A DNA stretch of 36,223 nucleotides, from positions 1 through 36,223 of the forward strand of contig JAUSMY010000001.1 in assembly GCA_030646035.1 (NCBI GenBank). The letters are read 5' to 3'. Origin of the DNA: Thermodesulfovibrionia bacterium. GTDB taxonomy: Bacteria > Nitrospirota > Thermodesulfovibrionia > UBA6902. The notes below the pieces were generated by a model. The model saw only the letters and a list, made by a program, of their open reading frames with translations, did no database searches and was not told the DNA's origin. Positions 16,268-24,922 of this stretch are shown here, in pieces. Made by a program: the position numbers and the translations under genes. The stretch's first letter is position 1. The number at the start of each line of letters is the position of its first letter.

Positions 16268-16307
16268 CATCTACAAGATCGAGGCAGAGCTGCCCAATCC
16301 GTAGATG
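16268..16307 (+). other. Nested inverted repeat upstream of the binding-protein gene
   Basis: CATCTAC (16268-16274) pairs with GTAGATG (16301-16307), and GGCAG with CTGCC (16283-16287 and 16290-16294) lie inside. A TATAAT follows at 16327-16332, about 50 bases before the next start codon. It could be an operator or a DNA/RNA fold. It does not match a known c-di-GMP riboswitch pattern. Confidence 0.3.
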
Positions 16308-16383
16308 AAGAGGGTCTGGAAAAGGCTATAATTAAGTATAGGCTTTTATATATCGAGGGAAAAGATAGGGGAGGCGGGATGAT

Positions 16384-17397
16384 ATGAAAAAATATGCGAT
16401 AGTTATAATTAGTTTGATTCTTACCGGCATAATTGTCCTTGGAGGAATTTTCTGGTTTAAGAAAGATGAAAAGCCTTCAAAATACAGCGGCCCGATTGAA
16501 AAGATCACATTGGCTGCCTACGCTGGGAGCTATGGTTTCCTGCCGTTCATAGCGCAGGAAAAAGGTTTTTTAAAAGACAACGGGCTTGATGTTACGATCA
16601 ATGAATACGACTTTGGTCTTAAGGCCGCCGATGCGCTTGTAGCAGGCAAGGCGGATATTGCCACTGCCGCAGATTTTGTACTTACTAGCTACAGCTTCGA
16701 CCATCCTGACCTAAGGGCGCTGTCAACTATCTCGATCTCGCTTACAGACGAGATCATTGTGAGGAAAGACAGCGGCATCGAAAAACCTCAGGATCTGAAG
16801 GGCAAAACAATCGGGGTATCTCCAAAGACAAAGGCGGAATTTTTTCTGGCCCAGTATCTTGCGCTCAACAGGGTTTCCTATGAAGATGTTAAAGTTGTTC
16901 ATATGGATCCTGCCCGGATTGTGGAAGCGCTCTCCAATGGTACGATTGACGCTGCGAGCGTGTGGGAGCCTTTTGTCACAGATATCAAAAAACGCCTCGG
17001 AACAAACGCATTGAGCTGGCCTGCCCAGAGCGGGCAGGAGTTTTACTATCTGCTCCTGAGCAAGGAGGGATGGATTAAAGATCATCACTCTGCCATAGAA
17101 CGTTTTCTGATGGCCATGATTCAGGCTGAAGAATTCACAAAGCAACACCCTGATGAAGCCCGGTTATTTATTGCAAAGCGCTTTAATTTTGAGATGCCTT
17201 TTGTACAGTCTCTCTGGCAAAAAAACGACTTCGCTGTTCAGCTTCCCCAGTCTCTTCTCCTGTCAATGGAAGAAGGCGCAAGATGGAGGATAAAAAACAG
17301 GCTTACTCAGGCAACAAAGGTGCCGAATTATCTGGATTTTATCTATCAGGATGGGCTGAAGAAAATGAAGCCGGAAGCGGTGACAATAATATATTAA
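16384..17397 (+). CDS. Membrane-anchored ABC-type substrate-binding protein (NMT1/SsuA-like)
   Basis: A 337-residue protein with an N-terminal hydrophobic segment (YAIVIISLILTGIIVLGGIFW, about 4-24) that lacks a clear cleavage site, so it is probably tethered. The rest is a type II periplasmic binding fold of the NMT1/THI5 kind. It shows LAAYAGSYGFLPFIAQEKGFLKDNGLDVTI, then ADALVAGKADIATAADF, LKGKTIGVSPKTKAEFFLAQYL and the hinge DAASVWEPF (about 196-204). No permease or ATPase gene accompanies it. It is followed after six bases by a membrane diguanylate cyclase, so it may act as a ligand sensor rather than in uptake. GGGAGG precedes the ATG. Ligand unknown; relatives bind sulfonates, nitrate or pyrimidine precursors. 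Confidence 0.88.
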   Translation: MKKYAIVIISLILTGIIVLGGIFWFKKDEKPSKYSGPIEKITLAAYAGSYGFLPFIAQEKGFLKDNGLDVTINEYDFGLKAADALVAGKADIATAADFVLTSYSFDHPDLRALSTISISLTDEIIVRKDSGIEKPQDLKGKTIGVSPKTKAEFFLAQYLALNRVSYEDVKVVHMDPARIVEALSNGTIDAASVWEPFVTDIKKRLGTNALSWPAQSGQEFYYLLLSKEGWIKDHHSAIERFLMAMIQAEEFTKQHPDEARLFIAKRFNFEMPFVQSLWQKNDFAVQLPQSLLLSMEEGARWRIKNRLTQATKVPNYLDFIYQDGLKKMKPEAVTIIY

Positions 17398-17403
17398 ATA
17401 AAC

Positions 17404-19209
17404 ATGAAGATCAAAACAAAGATTGAGATCATAATAATATCCTTTGTCTGTGCGGTTGCCGTAATCAGCGGTCTACTTTTTCTTGCGACTCAGCGGGCTG
17501 AAAAGGAATCAGTGGAGGCAGCAAAGGCCGATGAATTGGCCAACGAGATGTCGGTATTTAATGCCCTTGTTTTTGAATATGCACTTCATCACGAAGAACG
17601 TCCCAAAATGCAGGCGCGCCTTAAATTGAACTCCATTGCAACGCTGCTGAAAAAAGAGGAATTCGAATATCCTGAAGAGCAGGCCGTATTAGAGAAAATC
17701 AGGAAAAATTATGAGCATGTCAGCGCGGACTTTTCCATGCTAATTGACGTTCGGGAAAGTCCTGATTTCAGCAAAAAAGAGAGCGTCCTGTCTTTGGGAT
17801 TAGAAGAGAGGTTAGAGAGCAGTATCCTGTTTAAATCTCAGGAGATGATTTTCGATGCCTTTCAATTGGCAAGCATGATTCGGGAAGGAGAAGAGAGATA
17901 CCACGACAGGGTCAATTTGCTGATTTTTATTTCTCTTGCAATTATTTTTGCAGGTATGTCCGCAATTGCTGTTTTGCTCACCAGAAGCGTTACAGGGCCG
18001 ATCACAAGACTTCATAAAGGGACTGAGATCATCGGCTCAGGCAAACTGGATTATAAGGTCGGCACGGATGTAAAAGATGAATTAGGCCAGCTCTCAAGGG
18101 CATTTGACAGTATGACGGACAACTTGTCAAAAGTTATGGCGTCCCGCGATGAGCTTAACAGGGAGATAGAGGAGCGCAAACGGACGGAGACGGAACTGCA
18201 ACATGTCTTGAAATCTCTGGAAGACATAAACCATGAATTATCGATACTTTACCAGGTCTCCTCCGTGCTCAGCCACACCATAGACATAAAAGAGCTCTTT
18301 GATATTGTGCTGAATACGGTAACAGGACTTAAAGACCTGAACGTAGAGCGCAAAGGGGGCATATTCCTTGTAGAAGACGGAGCCATGAGGCTCATTTCTC
18401 ATCTCGGACACTCAGAGGAGTTCCTGAACCTGCATCGTGATATGAAGGTGGGGGAATGTCTTTGCGGTCAGGCTGTATTGACCGGTGAGGTTATTATTTC
18501 AAAAAACAGCAATACCGACTGCTGCCACACTATCAGATATACGGGCATGACCCCCCACGGGCATATAATCCTTCCGCTGAAGGACAAAGAAAAGGTGCTG
18601 GGTGTTTTATATCTTTATCTTCCCGCTGATATTGATATAGCCGAAGACACAATAAACCTCCTCCGTTACATCAGTAACCATATAGGGATGGCGCTCGACA
18701 ACGCAAGACTTTATGAAGAGACAAAAGTACTTTCCCTCCATGACCCGCTTACAGGGCTCGCAAACAGGCGTCTGATGGACATAATCTTTGAGCGGATTAT
18801 TGCGGCGGCAAAAAGGCATGATATTCCCTTTTCCGCACTGATGATAGATATAGACCATTTCAAGAAATATAACGACTCCTTCGGCCATCCGGCAGGCGAC
18901 AAGCTGCTCAGAGATATCTCAGCTGTAATATCTGATGAGATACGGGGAGTTGACTTTGCCGTAAGATACGGAGGCGAGGAATTCCTTGTCCTGCTCTCTG
19001 AAATGGATTCAGCAAAGGCGTTTGATGTGGCAGAACGCCTGAGAAAAACAGTTCAGGAGAAAACAGGGGTTACTGTAAGTCTGGGCATATCCACATATGA
19101 CGGCATTGCCGGAAAGGAAACGCTCATACAAAGGGCGGACGAGGCGTTATACCGCGCAAAGCAGAATGGCAGAAATAGGGTCGAGGCGGCAGCCCGACAT
19201 AATGCCTGA
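17404..19209 (+). CDS. Membrane diguanylate cyclase with HAMP and GAF domains
   Basis: A 601-residue c-di-GMP synthase. A membrane helix at about 8-28, a periplasmic sensing domain at about 30-168 and a second helix at about 171-193 are followed by HAMP (SVTGPITRLHKGTEII, about 195-247), a coiled coil (about 245-285), GAF (about 287-435) and GGDEF (about 440-598). The active site is GGEEF at 523-527, with the inhibitory I-site R514-x-x-D517 exactly five residues before it, so product feedback is expected. The GAF domain has Cys352, Cys354, Cys373, Cys374 and nearby histidines (CLCG, DCCH, PHGH). No ribosome site precedes the ATG, six bases after the binding-protein stop, which suggests coupling to it. 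Confidence 0.93.
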   Translation: MKIKTKIEIIIISFVCAVAVISGLLFLATQRAEKESVEAAKADELANEMSVFNALVFEYALHHEERPKMQARLKLNSIATLLKKEEFEYPEEQAVLEKIRKNYEHVSADFSMLIDVRESPDFSKKESVLSLGLEERLESSILFKSQEMIFDAFQLASMIREGEERYHDRVNLLIFISLAIIFAGMSAIAVLLTRSVTGPITRLHKGTEIIGSGKLDYKVGTDVKDELGQLSRAFDSMTDNLSKVMASRDELNREIEERKRTETELQHVLKSLEDINHELSILYQVSSVLSHTIDIKELFDIVLNTVTGLKDLNVERKGGIFLVEDGAMRLISHLGHSEEFLNLHRDMKVGECLCGQAVLTGEVIISKNSNTDCCHTIRYTGMTPHGHIILPLKDKEKVLGVLYLYLPADIDIAEDTINLLRYISNHIGMALDNARLYEETKVLSLHDPLTGLANRRLMDIIFERIIAAAKRHDIPFSALMIDIDHFKKYNDSFGHPAGDKLLRDISAVISDEIRGVDFAVRYGGEEFLVLLSEMDSAKAFDVAERLRKTVQEKTGVTVSLGISTYDGIAGKETLIQRADEALYRAKQNGRNRVEAAARHNA

Positions 19210-19329
19210 AATGCATATTAGGGACACATGTGCTCTTGCATGTTTATGCGTTCCTGCTCTTTTGCATTTGTAGGTAATACAGCAAGCCTTGGCTTTCTCC
19301 CCCTTACAATAGTTTCTTGCAAGACAATG

Positions 19330-20463
19330 CTAATTCTCTCCCGAACTCTTCATTACACAGAGGTTCTTGCCTATCTCAAGCTCTTTCTTCTTCGCTTCGT
19401 CAGGCGATATTATGCCGAGGTTCGCCTTTCTTATCTCCTGATAACTGTCAGGATTTTCAGGCAGGCTCTCTAATATGTACATTATGAACTCCCTATCGTC
19501 CTTAAGGGTGAAGAGCTTGCTGTTGCGCCTTGCCTCGCCCAATGTGAGAGAGACGATGTCGCTTTCGTTCTGCTCTTTTATAGAGTCTGCATGAGACGGC
19601 AGGATAATTATATCGTCGCCAAGTTTTTTAAGCTTATTAAAGAGAGTGTTATAAAGCATGCCAGCCCATTCTTCAGCCTTGCCTCCGAGGTCAGGCCGGC
19701 CCATATCGGTCTTCATGATCGTATCGCCTGTGAAAAGGTGCTTTCCGTTTAAGAGCAGGCTTGTTATCCCAGGAGTGTGGCCCGGTGTGTGTATCGCAAG
19801 GAAATTGTTGTCACCTGATCTTATCTCCATGCCGTCTGTAAGCGGTTCAAATTTAAATGTTGCGCCCTCGGCGTCTATGGGGTTCATGAAAAATTTCGCC
19901 CCGGCCTTTAGGGCCAGATCCCTTACTCCTGATATATGGTCTGCGTGAAGATGGGTGTCAATGACATGCGTGATCTTTGCGCCAAGTGAATCAGTTAAGG
20001 CTATTATCTTTTCAATATGCCTGCTCGGGTCTATGACAACGGCCTCATTATTGGAAACTATTACATGGCACATACAGCCTCTCGCAGTCCTGTATATCTG
20101 ATAAATGTCCGGCGAGTCTGAGGCCTTGTGTATCTCGTAGTATTCGCTCCATGCATCCATTCCGCCCTCAAGGTTCACGGCATTAAAGCCTTTCCCGGTA
20201 AGAAGCTCCGCCTCATAGCGGGACGAGTCCCCGTGCGCACAGACAGCGATTATCTCTTTATCTTTCGGGAAACGGTTCAGGTAGCGGCCTTCTTCAACGA
20301 CAAAATCGATCTGAGGTATATTCAGGACTGGGAAATCCTCCCTGCCCTCTATGCGCCATGCCTTGAATTCGTCTTCGTTCCTGAGGTCAAAAAGAAACTC
20401 GACCTTTCTCTCATCAAGACGCTTCTTAAGCTCAGCAGGTGATATGCTCTTCGAATCTGACAT
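19330..20463 (-). CDS. Rhodanese/metallo-beta-lactamase fusion, persulfide dioxygenase-like
   Basis: A 377-residue cytoplasmic protein. Residues 1-112 are a rhodanese domain with the active loop CAHGDSSR (Cys75). Residues about 118-330 are an MBL fold of the ETHE1 type with THLHADH (170-176), HTPGHTPG (225-232, His229) and FTGDT (244-248, Asp247). ETHE1 relatives oxidise glutathione persulfide to sulfite with one iron, and rhodanese moves sulfane sulfur, so the fusion fits sulfide detoxification or oxidation. Known fusions such as CstB and PRF carry the rhodanese part C-terminal; here it is N-terminal. AAGGAG precedes the ATG. A copy of its last 50 bases lies at 16197-16246. The SulP permease nearby fits a sulfur theme. 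Confidence 0.9.
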   Translation of the reverse strand: MSDSKSISPAELKKRLDERKVEFLFDLRNEDEFKAWRIEGREDFPVLNIPQIDFVVEEGRYLNRFPKDKEIIAVCAHGDSSRYEAELLTGKGFNAVNLEGGMDAWSEYYEIHKASDSPDIYQIYRTARGCMCHVIVSNNEAVVIDPSRHIEKIIALTDSLGAKITHVIDTHLHADHISGVRDLALKAGAKFFMNPIDAEGATFKFEPLTDGMEIRSGDNNFLAIHTPGHTPGITSLLLNGKHLFTGDTIMKTDMGRPDLGGKAEEWAGMLYNTLFNKLKKLGDDIIILPSHADSIKEQNESDIVSLTLGEARRNSKLFTLKDDREFIMYILESLPENPDSYQEIRKANLGIISPDEAKKKELEIGKNLCVMKSSGEN

Positions 20464-20596
20464 CGCACGCTCCTTTTCTATAGTATTAAAATCAGCACGA
20501 CTCTTTTCTTATTATATATCAGCAGGGTTATTCGAGGTGCTATTTTAGTCTTTGATGAGGGGTTTGAGCTTTTCAGAATGATGAAGTGGGTTCTTC

Positions 20597-20986
20597 TTAA
20601 CTTGTTGTTCCGCTGCCGATAAGAGGCAGTATCTTCTCGACCTTAAAATGCACGAGATACTTCGGGCCTTTAGCCTTGTCCTCTTCAGGCGTGAGGCTTC
20701 CTCTCGTCATCTTTGCAATAAGCGGTGACTCTGTCTCTTCCTTTATCTTCTTCAGATAAATCCTTACCCCGCTGTATCCCGGAGAGCTTTCATGAAACAG
20801 GAACATGGCAGATGGATTGGATTGAAGATTGTGATGCGTAAGCTTCTGACGCATTAAGAATGCGAGAGTGCCGTCATCAAAGATATGCGGACGGCCGTAT
20901 ATGGCTGCATTTACCTTACCGTCTGAGTCAGATGTAGAAAGCACTCCTGTTCCGTTTGCAGTCTCGAAATATTTCTTCAGATCCAT
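20597..20986 (-). CDS. Pyridoxamine 5'-phosphate oxidase-fold protein
   Basis: A 129-residue split-barrel flavin-binding protein. It shows GVLSTSDSDGKVNAAIYGRP (about 13-32), TLAFLMRQKLTHHNLQSNPSAMFLFHE (about 40-66) and the dimer strand GVRIYLKKI. It probably binds FMN or F420-like cofactors; it is too short to be PdxH. AAGGAA precedes the ATG. It lies 133 bases upstream of the rhodanese/MBL gene on the same strand, so co-transcription is possible. The substrate is unknown. Confidence 0.85.
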   Translation of the reverse strand: MDLKKYFETANGTGVLSTSDSDGKVNAAIYGRPHIFDDGTLAFLMRQKLTHHNLQSNPSAMFLFHESSPGYSGVRIYLKKIKEETESPLIAKMTRGSLTPEEDKAKGPKYLVHFKVEKILPLIGSGTTS

Positions 20987-21149
20987 TTATGCGATTCCTT
21001 TTTTAACCTTTATCTTAAAATTGCTTCAGACATTTTCAATGACTTTCTTCAGTTTGGCTTGAACCTGCGCGGCAATTTAAAAACAGTTTGTACTCAAATT
21101 GTATCCGAGATAAGCATAAAGCGCAACAAGGCCATATCGAATGGATGGC

Positions 21150-21178
21150 TTCACCCGGCTGAATAACAGTGATATACT
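21150..21178 (+). promoter_or_regulatory. Sigma-70-like promoter of the SulP gene
   Basis: TTCACC (21150-21155), 17 bases, TATACT (21173-21178). The expected start of transcription is about three bases before the first ATG (21188), which has no ribosome site. The message would be leaderless, or translation begins at a later ATG. Confidence 0.5.
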
Positions 21179-21187
21179 GATATCAGA

Positions 21188-22960
21188 ATGTTATCAGATC
21201 ATGAAATGCAGAATAGTACGGCCCTGAGGAAGATTTTCCCTTTCCTTAAGTGGCTGCCCATGGTCAGCCACAGGACCCTTCGCAGCGACCTTATAGCAGG
21301 AATAACAGGCGCGGTCATCGTGCTTCCGCAGGGTGTGGCTTTTGCGATCATTGCAGGCCTTCCTCCTGAATACGGACTCTATTCCGCTATCGTTCCTGCT
21401 ATTATTGCAGCCCTGTTCGGTTCATCATACCATCTTATATCAGGGCCGACGACAGCGATATCCATAGTAATATTTACTACGATCAGCCAGCATGCATCTC
21501 CTTCAACACCGGAATATATTCAGATGGTCCTCACGCTCACTTTTATAGCCGGGATATTTCAGTTTGCGCTCGGGGTGTCGCGCCTCGGCGCATTAATAAA
21601 CTTTGTATCTCACTCCGTTGTCATCGGATTCACTGCGGGCGCTGCGATTCTCATCGGCACCAGCCAGCTGAAGAACTTCTTCGGCATACCTGTCCCAAGA
21701 GGGGAATCTTTCATTCACTCATGGATGGATATACTCAGGCTTCTGCCCGATACAAATATGCATGTGCTTGTCATCGCCTCTGTTACGCTTTTATCAGCGG
21801 TGCTCTTTAAGATATTTCTGCCGCGCTGGCCCGGAATGCTCATCGCTATGATCTTCGGCAGCCTTGTATCTATAATGATCAGCGGCAAAGACCATGGTGT
21901 GCTTCTTGTGGGATCACTGCCTGCACATCTTCCGCCTTTTTCCTATCCTGACCTTTCCATCTCTTCAGTGCGTACACTCTCTTCAGGCGCGCTTGCGGTA
22001 GCGATGTTAGGGCTGACAGAGGCTGTCTCTATAGCGCGGTCGGTAGCAACGCGTTCCCATCAGCGCATTGACAGCAATCAGGAGTTCATAGGGCAGGGGC
22101 TCTCAAATATCATAGGAAGTTTCTTCTCCAGTTATGCCTCATCCGGTTCTTTTACCCGCACAGGTGTGAACTTCAATGCAGGCGCGCAGACGCCGATGGC
22201 TGCGGTCTTTGCCGCGTTATCATTGACAGTGATAATACTCCTTGTCGCGCCTCTAACGGCTTACCTTCCGATAGCAGCAATGGCAGGCATACTTCTGCTG
22301 GTCGCCTTCAGCCTTATTGACTTCAAACATATCAAGTCTATCGTCAGGACGAGCAATGCTGAAACTGCCGTACTTGCGGTTACATTTCTCGCAACCCTCT
22401 TCCTGCACCTGGAGTTTGCCATTTACGCAGGCGTGATACTCTCGCTTCTGCTTTATCTTAACCGCACATCTCATCCGACATTCATAGCGATCGCCCCTGA
22501 CCCTGACACCGCAAGGCGGAGCTTCGTCAATATCGAGAAGAAGCATCTTCCGGAATGCCCGCAGCTCAGGATGATCAGGGTAGACGGCTCGCTCTTTTTC
22601 GGGGCAGCGAATCATTTTGCCGAAGAGCTGGATGCAATTACAAAGCAGCACTCTGAGCAGGCGCATATCCTTATCGTCGGCAGCGGCATAAATTTCATAG
22701 ACCTTGCCGGGTGTCAGATGCTGGGGCAGGAGGCTCACCGCCTTCATGTAAATGGCAGGATACTTTATATGTGCTCGATCAAGGGCGAGGCTATGGATAT
22801 CATCAGGCGGGGCGGATGCATGAGCGCCATAGGAGAGGAGAATATATTTCCATCAAAGGTTGAGGCGATAAAAAAGATCGTCCCGAGGCTCGACCCTGAA
22901 CGCTGCCGAGTCTGCAAAGCGCGTATCTTCCGCGAATGCGCTCAGATGCCCGGAGCCTGA
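21188..22960 (+). CDS. SulP family anion permease with STAS domain
   Basis: A 590-residue inner-membrane transporter, usually for sulfate or bicarbonate. The signature VLPQGVAFAIIAGLPPEYGL then YSAIVP spans 45-70. About a dozen hydrophobic segments follow up to about residue 430, then a cytoplasmic STAS domain (about 455-570, with FIDLAGCQML at the usual nucleotide/phosphosite loop). The C-terminal tail has a cysteine set (CRVCKARIFREC). The start at 21188 lacks a ribosome site; Met7 (21206) is an alternative. It converges on the AlkD-like gene with a five-base gap. The nearby persulfide enzyme suggests sulfate export or uptake, but the transported ion cannot be told from sequence. Confidence 0.92.
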   Translation: MLSDHEMQNSTALRKIFPFLKWLPMVSHRTLRSDLIAGITGAVIVLPQGVAFAIIAGLPPEYGLYSAIVPAIIAALFGSSYHLISGPTTAISIVIFTTISQHASPSTPEYIQMVLTLTFIAGIFQFALGVSRLGALINFVSHSVVIGFTAGAAILIGTSQLKNFFGIPVPRGESFIHSWMDILRLLPDTNMHVLVIASVTLLSAVLFKIFLPRWPGMLIAMIFGSLVSIMISGKDHGVLLVGSLPAHLPPFSYPDLSISSVRTLSSGALAVAMLGLTEAVSIARSVATRSHQRIDSNQEFIGQGLSNIIGSFFSSYASSGSFTRTGVNFNAGAQTPMAAVFAALSLTVIILLVAPLTAYLPIAAMAGILLLVAFSLIDFKHIKSIVRTSNAETAVLAVTFLATLFLHLEFAIYAGVILSLLLYLNRTSHPTFIAIAPDPDTARRSFVNIEKKHLPECPQLRMIRVDGSLFFGAANHFAEELDAITKQHSEQAHILIVGSGINFIDLAGCQMLGQEAHRLHVNGRILYMCSIKGEAMDIIRRGGCMSAIGEENIFPSKVEAIKKIVPRLDPERCRVCKARIFRECAQMPGA

Positions 22961-22965
22961 TGAAC

Positions 22966-23676
22966 TCAACTCATTTTTAAATATTTTATTCTTCTATCTT
23001 CAGGCATCTTCTCTATTGCGTATCTTAACATGGTGCGCGGCATGATACGCATGTGGGCTTTTAGAAATTTCTCAGTGGCCTTTTGATCTCTCTTCCATAT
23101 CTCGCGCAGCATCCATCCGGCTGCCTTGTGGATCAGGTCTTCTTTATCCTGAAGAAGGAGTTCTGCTATCTTCAGCGAGTCATCAAAATCATTTTCCCTG
23201 ATGAAATAAAATGTCGCCATGACAGCGATCCTCCGCTTCCACAGGCTTTTAGATTTAGCAAGATCATAGAGTATCTTTCTGTCACGGTCATGCAGATAAC
23301 TGCCAATGATATTCGGTGAAGAAAGGTCTATCAGATCCCAGTTGTTAATATGCCTGGTATTTTTCAAATAAAGTTTGAATATTCTTTCTCTGACTGCCTC
23401 ATCTGATCTTTTGTATAACTCTACAAGAGAGAGGAGGGCGAATAACCGCTCTTCATGAAATTCTGATGACAGGAGTTTCACGCAATCATCGATAGCTATC
23501 CCGCGATGCTTCTTTACCATCTTCCGAAGCACCGGCACTCGCAACCCAAGGAATTTATCGCCTTCAGCGTATTCACCCTTGCCGGTCTTAAAGTACCTCT
23601 GCGAATGCTCAGCGATGATCTTATCGCCGTATCTGCGTAATTCCTGCTGTATTTTTTTGACAGTCTCTGCGCTCAT
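22966..23676 (-). CDS. AlkD-like DNA alkylation repair protein
   Basis: A 236-residue all-helical HEAT-like repeat protein of the AlkD/AlkC group, which removes bulky or cationic alkylated bases such as 7-methylguanine and 3-methyladenine without base flipping. The family residues are present. NNWDLID gives Trp113 and Asp117 at the same spacing as the B. cereus AlkD catalytic Trp109/Asp113. WKRRIAVMATF holds Arg148/149, and KAAGWMLREIWKRD holds Trp188. It has no signal peptide. It converges on sulP and appears monocistronic. Confidence 0.93.
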   Translation of the reverse strand: MSAETVKKIQQELRRYGDKIIAEHSQRYFKTGKGEYAEGDKFLGLRVPVLRKMVKKHRGIAIDDCVKLLSSEFHEERLFALLSLVELYKRSDEAVRERIFKLYLKNTRHINNWDLIDLSSPNIIGSYLHDRDRKILYDLAKSKSLWKRRIAVMATFYFIRENDFDDSLKIAELLLQDKEDLIHKAAGWMLREIWKRDQKATEKFLKAHMRIMPRTMLRYAIEKMPEDRRIKYLKMS

Positions 23677-23845
23677 GTTTATCTCTTTTATGGCGATGTA
23701 CTTAGCGGTCTTGAGGGATTATAGCATGGAATTTTAATAGAGTGAGTATATTCAGAGAAGCTATTTTCTTCTTGCTGTTTCTGCAAGGTTAGATTAATAT
23801 TATGCGTGGCTTTATATCGGACAAATAAATTATTAGGAGGAAATA

Positions 23846-24775
23846 ATACCTAACCTATTTTGGAAAAACAAGAACAAAGAGACACTTAATGTTGTAGCAA
23901 CTCCGTTTCAGCACGAAGAAGAATTCGAAAATTATATTTATGGAACCAAAGAGATATTAGGAGATGTTTTTATTTTAAAGAGACAAATAAGAGCTTCTGG
24001 CGGCCGCGATATCCCCGACATGATAGGAGTCGACAAAGAGGGCAATGTTGTAATTATCGAAATGAAAAACGGTGGGGTTGATGAGAATATAATCCCTCAG
24101 GTTTTAAGATATGCAATATGGGCGGAAACAAATCCGGATTCAATAAAAGCTCTATGGTTAGAATGTAAGGATAAGCCAGAGGATATAAATATAAACTGGG
24201 ACGGTCTTAGCATAAAAATAATTATTATAGCGCCATCTATCAAATTGAATGTTTTAAAATCAGTAAATAAAATTAATTACGAGGTGGAGCTGTTAGAAAT
24301 AAATAAATTTGCTATTGGGGGCGATGAATTCATTCTTGTAGATAAGTTGGAACCTGAAACGCCAAAGAGTTTAAGGGTTACAAGGGGGCGTGAAATTTAT
24401 GACAAAGAATTCTATTTAGAAAATTACAACAATGACAGTGTGGCAACATTTTTCCATACCATAGATAAAGTAGACAAGATAGTAAAGAGCAAAGGGTGGA
24501 AGTTAGATAAGAAACTTAATAAAGGATATGCTGGTTTTAAGTACGGGTTCCCTAATGTCTTTGGCATTACTTGGATTGGAACAAAGACCTTTTGCATCTT
24601 CTTTAAGTTGTCGAAAAATATCGCAGATAAAATTAAAATCCCTGGACTAAAACCTTATCGGTACGAAGATCCATGGAATCAAGTTTTATATAAAGTAGAG
24701 GGAAAAGATTATGATCTTCGTAAGTTGATGCCACTATTTGAAGCATCATACAAATATATAACTGGCACTAAATAA
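23846..24775 (+). CDS. PD-(D/E)XK nuclease-like protein, non-canonical ATA start
   Basis: The coding frame is open from a TAG at 23834 and begins right after a perfect AGGAGG (23835-23840) with ATA at 23846. No ATG, GTG or TTG occurs until 24020. Read from 23846 (309 residues) it contains a complete nuclease motif: Asp58 in GGRDIPD, then VVIIEMKN with Glu72-x-Lys74, then Gln85 in IIPQVLRYAIWAE. Starting at 24020 would cut off Asp58. The C-terminal third (TFFHTIDKVDKIVKSKGW to the end) resembles DUF5655-type domains. It is AT-rich compared with its neighbours, which suggests transfer. It may be a solitary defence or repair nuclease. ATA could be a real rare start, a mutation, or a base error. 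Confidence 0.7.
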   Translation: MPNLFWKNKNKETLNVVATPFQHEEEFENYIYGTKEILGDVFILKRQIRASGGRDIPDMIGVDKEGNVVIIEMKNGGVDENIIPQVLRYAIWAETNPDSIKALWLECKDKPEDININWDGLSIKIIIIAPSIKLNVLKSVNKINYEVELLEINKFAIGGDEFILVDKLEPETPKSLRVTRGREIYDKEFYLENYNNDSVATFFHTIDKVDKIVKSKGWKLDKKLNKGYAGFKYGFPNVFGITWIGTKTFCIFFKLSKNIADKIKIPGLKPYRYEDPWNQVLYKVEGKDYDLRKLMPLFEASYKYITGTK

Positions 24776-24849
24776 CTTCAACAGGGGAGGGATTAGGGGG
24801 AGGTCTTTCATTTTCCTTTTCTCATATCTCTCGTAAACATTATACAGTT

Positions 24850-24877
24850 TGCTTTGTGGGTAGACGGGATTGCGATT
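24850..24877 (+). repeat. Short copy of the DUF4149 gene start
   Basis: 24850-24877 would encode FALWVDGIAIV and resembles 25246-25274 (LALWVGGIAIF) in the following gene: about 25 bases with few differences, same orientation. It lies just upstream of the antitoxin gene, so the antitoxin/toxin remnant is flanked by two versions of this sequence. It is short and may be a decayed fragment. Confidence 0.45.
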
Positions 24878-24922
24878 GTGAAGGGGAAGGGGTAAAATAA
24901 AGCATTAAAAGGAGGGCGTTAA

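Noticed and set aside
16247-16383. c-di-GMP riboswitch before the binding-protein/cyclase genes
   Set aside because: I looked for the conserved GEMM-type core and tetraloop receptor and did not see them; only a small nested inverted repeat is present.
19210-19329. Small gene or RNA between the cyclase and the rhodanese/MBL gene
   Set aside because: The short frames lack ribosome sites. Only a weak ACATG/CATGT stem is seen.
20987-21187. Short frames upstream of the SulP gene
   Set aside because: These are complements of the adjacent gene end or have no start signals; only the promoter is supported.
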